From Catonia carolina (taxonomy: Eukaryota > Arthropoda > Insecta > Hemiptera > Achilidae), in assembly GCA_035578175.1 (NCBI GenBank), contig JAQMRL010000006.1:23099506-23163505 (forward strand): a DNA stretch of 64,000 nucleotides, in the 5' to 3' direction. Positions within the stretch are counted from its first letter, which is position 1; each line of letters opens with the position of its first letter. The position numbers and the translations under genes are program-made. Under the pieces are notes generated by a model. It saw only the letters and a program-made list of their open reading frames with translations. It had not been told where the DNA came from and searched no databases. Of the stretch, positions 41,001 through 53,000 are shown piece by piece.

Positions 41001-44000
41001 TCTCACGTCTGTAAAAGTATTGTATAAAATTAAAGATAAACTACAAGTTTATTGAAACATAGCGTCAATTTTTCAGTCATAAACACATAATATATTTTAT
41101 GCATGTCAATAATTTTAGTAGGCGAACATATATTTTGGTTCATTAAATTTATGACTTTAGTTTATTAACATGGTTGATTTATTTTAAGATAGGCATTCTT
41201 TGTAATGCACCATAACTTTAATAAAATTTACAGTTTAGTTGGCTAAAAACGAGGGAAACAACCTCGTGACCTTCGGTTGAGCGCAAATTTAGAACTTGAA
41301 TTTAAAAGTGAATGACTTAAGCTCGCACATTTATATGACTTAACTTTTATGCATATGTGTATATAATGTTAGTAATAACCATTTGTTAAAATATTTACTT
41401 TTTTCTTTATTTTACAGCTAAGCTATTTTCTTCTTGTGTTTGTTAGTGTAAGAATAATTAATTTGTAAGTGTTTTAGAAGAATGGTTTTCTTTTATTACT
41501 TCAGTGTGTTAGTTTAGAAAAATATTAATTTTACAGTCTGCCTTTTAGCTCGTATAAATATATGAAATAAAGATTAATATACTGAAACTTTTATTTTTTA
41601 AAACGTGAAACTTGACAAATATTTTAAAAATTTGTATGCGATTTTAACGATCATTTTTCTTACGCAACTGTTTAAATGCTACTTTCAAATTAAACTTGAC
41701 GTAATAGTACTCAACCTTATTGTTTAATACATTCTTTATTACAAATAAAGATAGTTAATAAATTTCAGTACAGTGATTTTTATCTTATCGTAATTTAACA
41801 TTTATAAAATATTTCCTATTTGAATTTGGTTTAGCCGTTTTCCAAGACAGAAACACGTTACAATATTTTGCCGAATAGCCTATATATTTTTCAACTGATA
41901 AGGAGCAGGCCATTTGATCCAACCCCCAACATGGAGGATCAGGGATTCTACTTTTAGGGTTACCATACTTTAGCCAAGGTGATTAAGTTTTAGGTAGCCA
42001 GATACTTGTATCACTCTTCCAATCATTGGAAGGATTTGATGGTGGTTTGTACATGTGATAGAGATTTTATAACTGGGCTAACATGATGTGAAAAGGATTC
42101 ATTCACATTTATACTGTGTCTACGGTGAGATCTCGGTGTAGTATGGACTCCATGTGGTTTGACAAGATTTGTTTTGAAAAGTTTATGCCATGTTTACGTT
42201 TGATCTTTTCACAGAACCATAGATCAAAGCACTCTACATCCAAATTGAACAAATTATTTCACTTAGGTACTTTTAGGTGATTCATCAAATAAATCTTTTT
42301 TTGTCTTATGTGGTAAGCACCTACTCGACACCAGTGTCTTTCCAAAGATTAACTTCCAGTCATAGATCCAATTTGTTTTCACCTTGCTTCGCTGTCAAAA
42401 GGAATGTGACTGTTACTTCCTGAAATGCCCTATTCAAGTCGCAAGAAGATGCAGTTTGACGGCAAATCCAGGGCGGTATTGAACTGGTATAGGCATACGA
42501 GGGAGCCTAAAGGTAGATGGCCTCAGATGAGATGGGAGCGGATCCTGAAGACGAGGCGTGGGAAAGTGAAACCGAGGTTGTCCCGGTGGAAGAGTGTTTA
42601 CCGGGTGATTCAATTTTCTGTCTTACAATTATTTAAGTTCAGATTCAAATAAGTGGTTTACACATAAGAATTTTGGGTACTAGAAGGAACTAGTTGAGAT
42701 ATTTCTCTAAATAGGCTACATTTATTGTAACCCGAAAATTAAATATAAAAGATGCTACTTTTTGAAAGTATTTTAAAACTTTTTATATAAATGTTTGCAG
42801 AGGATGGAGGATGGTAGGTGGCCAAAGAGGGTATGGGAGTGGACACCAGCCGGTAGAAGAAGGATGGTTGGATGGGGTGCAGGAGGCAATGTCTTTGTGG
42901 CGGCTCACCAATGAGGACTGGCGAGACAGAGAGAGGTGGTGTTTAGGAAGTGAGATACAGCAGGGGCTGTAAATCCTCGCATGAATACATTATATAAATA
43001 TCAGATGTACAAAGGAAGCAAACAACAGCAGACGAGTAAAGATGGCCGGTGCACTTCGAGGAATTCACCACTTGTATAAAAAGAAAGCACTCTCAAGACA
43101 AGCCAAGATTAGGCATTAAAATACCGTGATAAAACCTGTATGTCTGTACGCGAGTGAGTGCCTTAGAATGACCGGAAACCTGGTCTAAGAGAAGCAGAGA
43201 AATTTGAGAGAAAGATCCTTTGCAAGATAATGGGTCCAAAGGTAGTAGACGGACAATATAAATTACGATGTCGAGAAGACCTGCAGAAGGAAAATGAACG
43301 ATTAATGGAAACGATTAGAAAAAGAAGATTAACATTTTACGGATACCTGTATAGAATGGATGACAACCGGTTGACAAAACACATTTTTAACAATAAACAA
43401 TAGACTTAAGGTATCGGATAAACGGTTCAAAGAAATCAGAAAGGCTACTGAGAAAACAGGAATAAATAAAAAAAATTTAATGAACCAAAACAAATTCAGA
43501 CACCTAATTATGAACTTTTAGGACCTCATGAAGAGCAAAAATAGAACATTTGGTGGACGGAAGAAAGTAGGAAAATTTACAGTGAACGAATGCCATAAAT
43601 GTGAGCTACAAAAACAACTTCCAGAAACGTCTAAAGTCACCTCACGTTAAATAAAATTGGCCGTATATGGTAAAAAATCAGATGTACGAAATATTTAAAA
43701 AATAAAAGTGACTTTTTAAAATTTACAACAAATTAGGTTTTATGAAAAATATAATTAATTGTCTCTATAAAAATTAATGGTCAATTATGATCAGAAATGT
43801 AAAAAACCGATTATGTCCAAAATGAAATCTCATCGAAATTTAGGGGAAAACATATTTGAAATTTACTGAACAAGTTCCTCCATTTTGTTTCATCTAGTAT
43901 GCTTATGTAAATAACAGCCAATGGAGGGTATCTATCTTAAAAATTGTAATAATTTTTTGACACAATGTTTTATTCTAATTATTCATTATTTTCTGAAAGA

Positions 44001-47000
44001 GCTGTATTTTGTTCTAAATTCCTGTCTCTAAAACGTTACAGTAATTAAATTTAAAATAGACTTAATTTCACATAAAGTGATTTATGTTTTTTTATGAAAA
44101 TAATTGATTTTCCCGGTAATTAACTTTGTACATGCCAAGTAATGCCAGAATTGTACACAACATTTCATCTTTAATAGCTAGAGTCATAATTCTTCTTTTA
44201 AAATTTAAATCTCACATACTATGAACCTGTAGAACCATTTTTAGTGTTTTCTTCCAACACCATTTTAAAAATAACCTTAATCTTAATTCTTTTGTATTTT
44301 TAAATCAAAAATTTTAAAAAATATACTGTTGTAACTAATAAAGTGATTTTTTCCACATTACAGAGCATTCTCTCTAATAAATTTTTTCTGCATATTTATA
44401 CAACCAGCTGTATTTATGATGTACGTGATTGAAGAAACCACCCAATGACAAACCGTCGTTGCTCTTTTATAAGATTTCTATTCCAGCATTTTTTTAATCT
44501 CCTTAGTGAATTTTGTGGTTTACGTCTCTAGATTCTTGTGAATTATTAATTTTGAATGGAAACGAGTGTACAATTTATTAATGGTCGAGTATCTATGTTG
44601 ATGCTTCGATGTAATAGGTACGCCATGTGATTAGACGTAGAAATTTGTTTTGAAAAGTTTCTATCATGTTTACGTTTAATCTTTTTGGCAAACCATAGGT
44701 CAAAGCCTTATACACCTCATTGAACGAATTAGGTAGCTACAACAATTTAGTTTTTGTTTAATACCTAACTGTGATCTACGGTGGAGTAGTAAGTAAAAAG
44801 TCTTTAACCTGTGATTCAGCGAAGTAGGTTTTTGTCGTGTATGGTGTTCCATGTCAGTTTCCTCTCCAGAGTAAGGCCTAAATACAAACTGTGTCTGTCT
44901 GCGGTATTGGAAGATTGTCAAGGTATACGGATGCACACGTTTTCCGACGGAGTGTAAACGATATATGGTGTGATTTTGTTCGTTCAATCAAAAGTTTCCT
45001 TAGTTTTTACCAGTGAGAAATTAAATTTAAAAATTTGTAAAATTCCCATAACAGGCAGGCGAAGTGTTAAAATTATTTGCACTCGATCTGCTAGTTCAAG
45101 GGGTACAAAGAATAGTTCTGTTTCTTATCATATGCTCAGCCGATTATATGACTGAAGCTTTTAAGAACAAAAGAAGAGGTAGAGGTGTTAAAAACACTAG
45201 TCAGAGTCTCCTTTGAAAGTAAGATATTTCATCATTACGCCTGACCCGGAAGTGAAGGTGTAATTTGCAGGAAGGAAAGTAGATGATTTACAGAGGGCCT
45301 GGCTTGCTGATAAGTATACTATTCCGCTCAGTGAGGAAGGCAATTGTAAACCAACTCACTTATCGTTTTACTTAGTAAAGCCTCTAGAGATTAAAGCCAG
45401 CCTTTCAGCTGATGACCAAAACAACAATGTTGCAAAGTTAACGTTCTCTTTAATATGACAGTTATTTGAATAAAATTGCCACAATATATGGACAATATTT
45501 TTCAATGAAACGTTTTTTTCCCCGCAATGCCTTTATTTTCGGGGATCGGGTAGATAGGTCTACTTCATAAAAGTTTTTGTTGATAAAATTGCTTTTTGTA
45601 GTCATTATTTATTATTATAAAAACTTAATATTTCTGTAAAACTGTGAAAAAATGAAAAAGATACGAGGGTAGGCTGATAAGTAATGCACACATGCTTGTA
45701 GAAGACAACTAAATAAACTTCAGTAGCGCGCCTGGTGGCATGTGGAAGTACTATTTCTCCTCTACAAGCCTGCGCAGTTTGAAGGCGTTGCTTTCATTCA
45801 GTTTGTTTTGAGTAGTGGAAGTATGGCGTCGTGTTCTGGTGCTATGTCAACGAGAATTAAACAACGCGCTGTTATCGAATTTTTAACTGCTGAGAAAGTG
45901 AATCCTAGTGAGATTTATCGTCGTTTAAAGGCTGTTTATTGTGACGATACTGTTGATAGGTCTACTGTGAATCGTTGGGTAATAAAATTTCGTGATTGCC
46001 AACCTGGAAAAGCCTTAATTGTTGACAAAACACGCAGTGGACGACCAATCACTGCCTCAGACGATAATCGTCGCAAACTCATCGATGATTTGATTCAAAA
46101 TGACCGGCGAATCACTCAACAGCGTATCGCAAACCAAATTGGAATATCTAAGGAACGTGTTGGCTTCATTATTGAACAATTGGGATACCGTAAAATCTGT
46201 GCACGATGGGTACCACGCCGTCTGACAGACGAGAATAAACAGCGTCGATTGGAATGCTGTGAACAACTTTTGAAGCGCTACCGTGACGAAGGAGACGACT
46301 TTCTTTTGAATATTGTGACGGGGGACGAGTCATGGGTTCATCATTACGATCCCGAAGAAAAAAGGCAGAGCGCTGAATATCGTCATCCACATTCTCCTGT
46401 TGTGAAAAAGTTCAAAACACAACCGTCCGCAAAAAAAATTCTTTTGACTGTGTTTTGGGATGCTCGCCGAGTTTATGTGACTGATTATCTGGAACGAGGG
46501 GCAACGGTAAATTCTGCTCAGTATATACAGACTCTGAAACACCTCCGACGTCGAGTTTGTCGTGTTAGAGGCAACCTGGCGCCAATAATTTTGCAACACG
46601 ACAATGCTCGTCCACACACTTCGCGTGCAACTGGAGAGGCTCTGAGAAACCTGAAGTTTCAACCAATTTTACACCCTCCGTATTCTCCCGACCTTGCGCC
46701 TTGCGATTTTTATTTTTTTCCTCTACTGAAGAGAGACCTTAAGGGTAATCATTACAGCTCGGACAATGAGGTGAAGGCAGCTATTGCGTCCTGGGTTCGA
46801 GGAAAGTCGGAAGAATTTTTCAGTGACGGAATGAAAAAACTTGTTAAACGTTGGGAGAAATGTGTAATGCTTAACGGTGACTATATTGAAAAATAAATAG
46901 ATAATTTGGTAGGTTAAGATTTGTACTTTAATTTGTTATTTACCTTATCTTGCTATTTCTTTTTGTTCGTCTTCTACAAGCATGTGTGCATTACTTATCA

Positions 47001-50000
47001 GCCTACCCTCGTAGATTCCCCCATCAAAGCCGCATCAAAAAATTAGATCATAGCACTTATGTGGTTTCCGAACTATAACTGTGGGTTTCTACGAGTGTGG
47101 GTTTCTCTGTGGGTTAATCTACGATCCTAGCCCGGAATCGATTCTGAAACCTTCAATTTTGTAAGATAGCGCGCTAACCACACTCCACGGAGGCGGTTTG
47201 GTTTTATTTATTACTCGTAATATCGACAAAAAACATGGTCAAAGCGGAAGTAACTACCAATGCTGTAATTAATAACAGGGTAACTTATTTAATAAATTGA
47301 ATCGTACATGTAAGTATTTATAACAGATTATATAACAAGATTAATCGTGATCAAAATTCTTTAATCTAAAATAACATTTTATATTATTTTGTTTCTATAA
47401 GTACAATTATCGCAAAGAAAAATTCATTCAACATTTCTTTGAAAAGTAAAACTGTTGACGTTGTTTATTATAATAGCGTACAAAATAAAAGTGGGCGTTT
47501 GAAAGTACCTTGTACTACCACAGGATGACGTGTTTGTTTTGAATATTTTATCAAATTTATGTAACAGGTGGAAACGTCGCTATTTTCTATTCAATATTAA
47601 AATATAATAGATTTTAATTAATGTAAATTAATTTATGGAGCTCTACATTTAGTTACATGTTTTTTTATATGAAGCGTTTTATAAATTCCAGTCAAATAAT
47701 TTAAGGAATAGCGTACTATTTATTAAAATTACTATTTTTTCTTTATTTAGTGCAGTGTTTCTCAATCGGTGGGTCGTGATCCTGTGGGGGTCGCGAAATA
47801 TGGGGAAAAGTTTAAAACAGTTGTTGTTATAGGTATTTATTTAAAAACAAACACAAAAATAATTACAATTTATAGGTCGGAAAACTACTCAACCTAAAAA
47901 GGGGCTAGCAGTGTTTAAAAGTATTAGAACCTCTGACTTAGTATTGTTGAACACCAAATTATAATATATAATACCTACACATAACTTACCATAATTATGT
48001 AGCCTATATTTGCGGTAAATTATGATAAGTATAATAGTATACATATATTTGAACCTAATATTTCATGTAATTCATGTAACACATTACTGATAATGCTGGT
48101 TAGTTGGCTTTCAGAAAATAATAAGGGTAGACCATGCAGGTAGTGGAATTGCTAATAATTATGCATTTGAATTTTTGTTTTCAAAGGAAGCCCCTAAGCC
48201 TTCCCTCTGACTACGTACCTAGTGTTAGTTAACTTTTATGCTTCATGTAATGAATAACTTCTTCTAATACATAGTTAACAAAAAGATTAATAATAATAAT
48301 AATAATCTACGACATTGGTGACCAACTGGCGGACCGCGGTCTAAGTCCGCACCACCGACTCATTTTTATGGGACCGCGATTTCTAGAAAATGTAGGCCTA
48401 TTTTTCGTATGCAGATCTTGTTTTTGTGTGTGATGTAAAGTTGTTTGCGTTTAGGCGGTGTCCATGCTCAGAGTAACTGGTGATGTCAACACAACATAAT
48501 TTTATACCCAAGTTTCTCCAAAGAGAGTTAGCTAGCTGGATATGTTTACGGCCGCGATAAGACTGAAAGCAACTTACCGATAGCGCCGCGCTACAAAACA
48601 CAAAGAAAATACAATGAAAATACAAGAAAATACACTTTGTACACAGGCCTCTACTGGAGTTTGAAACTTTTATTACATTTTATTGGCATGGTAAATATAA
48701 GTAAACATTTGGCCGGAACGTGGCAGTCTCATCGAAATTTTGATAGACCTTGATCAAATTTTAGTTGATGTCCACTGATCAACGAGTAAGAAGATATTTG
48801 AAAAAACCAATATCAAAAAATATAGGTAGTTCAAAATAATGAATTTATAAATAAAATCAATGGAGTATTTTTTAATCAATCGATAACCTTGTTTAAATTG
48901 AAGGAAGAAGAAAAAAAATTCTGATTTCGTAAGTAGTAGGCCTATATTAAATTTAGTTTGTTTAGGCTCAAGTTAGAAGCCTAAAAGTATTTAAAATCGA
49001 TTAAATCTGTAAATAAGGATAAATGAAGAGTTCTGTATAGTATGGTAATGTAAATACGAAGACGCAACAATGTTTATCACGAGGCCAAGATCATGTGTAT
49101 TGGCACATCACTTTTAAATTGTGCCAATCTTTGGCAAATCAAGTTTGTTGGTTTTAGTATTACTGTGCTTCGTTTAAGTAGGCACCTAAGAAAGATTTTC
49201 ACTTTTATCCTAACCTAAATTAAATAGAATTTATATTACTTTAAATTTCTTTATGTCAACATAAGTGTCTTCATACCTCTTAAAGAACACTTAAAATTTA
49301 CTAAGTAATATTTATAAAGTTTTGTTAATTATCTTACTAGCCTACTGTTAAATATGGGAATTATAAACTTAGATTAGAACTGAAATAAAAAAAATGTTTT
49401 CCTTAAAATGATGTTCTGTTTTAAAAATGATTTCTCATAACCAACCTTGTTACTTACAAAATTTGTGAGAAATACAGAACCTATTCAGGAACTGAACTCA
49501 CAAACTCTGATATTGAAGCTCATTTACCAACAATTGAGTTAAATAATCTAAATTTTGGGTTGATAAATTTTCTTAAAAGTCAGACAAGTTCTGGTGAACT
49601 TCTATTTCATAAGATATTATGAGTTTTAGTAGATATTTATACAGAACAGATGCTTACAATAAGATGCATCGATTTCAGCATATATGCGGAACTATCCAAC
49701 ACACCTTAAAAAATAGCACCAGCAAAAACACGAGGGTGAGATTTTATAAAACAATAGCAGTGCCGACCCTACTCTACGACAGTGAAACTTGGATGCTATC
49801 AAAGCGAGACGCGAGTACATTGCAAGCATATGAAATGAAATTTATTCGACATACGTATGGGTGTAGTAGAGAAGATCGTTACAGGAATGTCGAGGTAAGG
49901 AAAGAACTCAACATCTATAAATGACAAGGTATCTCAGAACAGAATGCAGTGGTTAGAGCATGTGAAAAGAATGAGGAAGGATAGGATACCTAAGCAGACA

Positions 50001-53000
50001 CTGGGCTACAAGCCGGAGGGCAGGAGAGAACGAGGACGCCCGGAAAGGAGATGGGTAGATTTAAGAGGTTCGGAACAGGCAGAGATGCCTAATCCTTGAA
50101 AGGCAAAAGAAGAAGAAGAAAATTTATACAGCACTCATATAAACTTAGCTACATTAATATTAATAATAGATAAAAATAATATGGCATATTAAAATATTAT
50201 ATATTATGGTGTATTATAGGCCTATATTATTAGTTGAAGTCCTCGGCAGCTTACTATTGTTTGATTTTTAGATTTATCTACCATTATCTTATTTTTTGGA
50301 TTTCAATATAGATGTACAATATACAAACAATATTGCCTCAGTTGTCGCAAATAAACATAAAAGCAATGGCAGCCTCCATAGCGTTGTGGTAGCGCGCTGG
50401 CCTACCACGTGGAGGTCCCGGGTTCGATTCCCAGCTAGGGTCTGGAAATTATGAAAAGTCACAACCCAACGTTCCATAACCCACTGTAATCGATAATGAC
50501 CAAGCTGTTGATGCGACTTGAAATTAAAAAAATAAAATAAAAAATAAAGCAACGTAAACATTTTATGGAGCTTCAATTGTAAGCATACAATTCTTTATTT
50601 GTACAAATTTGAAGTGATAATGTACGTAAAGGAAAATACTTTTTACAGAATTTAAATGTCCACAATAATAACACAAGAAACAGAGTTGATTTTTTTTTGT
50701 TTAACGTCCGAATGACAGAATTGATTACCAAGTCAGAACACTATTGTTTGAATAAAAATCTACTTATGCAGGTAAAAAATACATCAATAAACAAACTTTA
50801 AAAAGTTGTGGTAATATAAATTTGTTAAAAAAAAGCTAAAAAGAAGTAGTATTTGATTGATAAACCACTTTACAGTTTACAAGTAAACGCTGAGGCAAAT
50901 TGTGTATTATTTGATAAAACCGTTTGGATGATACGCTGATCGAAGTAAGCCGTTAAGTAGTGGTAATAAATTAATTTAAAATATTGTTAAAATTTAGGCT
51001 TATCAGTTTTATCTTGACATATCCCTTCTGGGATTTCCTGGATGAAGTTATAAAAAAAACTTTGAGATTCTGGAGTGGTGAGCTTCTGAAATTAAAAAAA
51101 GTATAGTATAAAATAAATAAGGGCTTGGGAAAGACAAAAAAAAAACAGCAGTGCAAAAGAGAAAATATCAAGCGTGAGAAAATCATTTAACATAATTGTT
51201 AGTAGGCCGAAACGCTGAAATAAAAAATAAAATAATATTACACTAACCAAACCCGTTTCGAATAAACCAAATTTTTAGTTCCTATCATGATAATTATTTT
51301 ATAAAGACTTATTACATGTAATTTAAGTTATTATAGAAGCGTTAAGAAATATATCGTAGTAAACAATAATTGTTTACTACGATACTGTTTTACTTTAAAA
51401 ATTCACAAACAATTATTGTTTGTGAATTTTTAGAGTAAAACAAATAAATCGTGTTCAAAAAATTACAAAATCGTTCAGACCGCCTACAATGTTATACTTA
51501 AGCCTATGATCAACATTTGTATAGCCGACAGTCTCCGCTCAGTTAACAGTACTGTGATAATAATGTATTGTTTTTGGCTTCACAGCTATAAGTACTACGT
51601 TTCATTTAACTTTGAAACTAATGTAAACAGATCATTTGAGTGTACGGTTGAAAGAATTAAATTGGTGACTATCGTACGGCCAGGCGCCAGTAGCGAATAT
51701 TTTTTATTGTTTTGTTTTACGTAGGAAATCATGTTGATAACTATCAACGTATTATGTTTATGTATATTTCTAATCTGCCCATAACAGACAGGTGGAGTGT
51801 CAAATTATTTACACTCAATCTGTTCGTTGCAGGGCTAAAATAAATAGTTCTGTTTCTTATCACATGGTCAGCCAATTAAATGACTGAATCATTTAAGAAC
51901 AGAAGAGGTAGAGGTGTAAAAGACACTAATCAGAGTTATCACACATCAGAGTTATCTCCTCTGAAAGTAATGGATTTCATTATACAGCCAGACCCTGTGG
52001 TGAATGAAGTGAAAGTGTCATTTGCAGAGTAGAAAATATATGCTTTTCAGAGGGCCTGGCATGCTGATAAGTGTACTTTTCCACTCAGTGAGGAAGGCAA
52101 TAGTAAACCACCTCACTCCTCGATTTACTTAGTAAAACCTCTACGGGTTCAAACCAGCCTTTCAGCTGATGACCTAAACAACAACATATTTCTAATACAG
52201 CAATTCGGTGCTACATGTGTGAAATTTAGTGTTTTATTTTTTTCTGACAATGTTCTGTTTTGAGGTTAAATCCGATTTCAATTAATGTTATGTGGTTCTT
52301 ACGGTTGGAATGGGCCACGCTAAATATTTTCTGTTTCTACAATTACGCATACAGCCAATACCAGAGCAGACATAAGTTTTACATAAGATTTACATAAGTT
52401 ACAAAGATACATAGAATTGACTATATAGCACGTAATATATTTATGTATTTGTATTGTATCGTTTCCTATACAGATACAGTATTGATTTTTTTTTGTTTAA
52501 CGTCCGACTGTTCTGCAATTACTGCTAATGCAGACGGTGAAGGATGAAATTATTTTTTGTAACGTATGAAAGTATGCCGTGCCTGAATGGGATTCGAAAC
52601 CAAGACCACATGATGAGAGGCGAGCACGTTACCAACTACGCCAATACGGTATTGAATCAAAGACAAGTTTTCAATACATCACGCATGCTAACCTACCATG
52701 CATCTTCTATATTTTGTACGATTGACTGTGTTGCACATTATTAATACTAATGAAGACGATGAATGGTGATAAATAAAAATTAATAAAAAACTTTTAGAAT
52801 GCTGGGAATTGAACCTGGTACCCCTAGTGTAAACGACAGGTTGTGCGGACCACTATACCACGGGCCGGCCAAGTCAGTAAAGATTAACAAATCTAACTGT
52901 ACACTGAAGAGTAATTTTTACTTTCTCTTGCCCAATATGAATGTGTAGAGAAAGAGTTTCACGTCAATTTTTCAAATTTGAGTTTTCACGGGAAATCAAC

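Noticed and set aside
46057..46662. Three minus-strand open frames inside the mariner gene
   Set aside because: Shadows of the + strand transposase, which has complete catalytic motifs.
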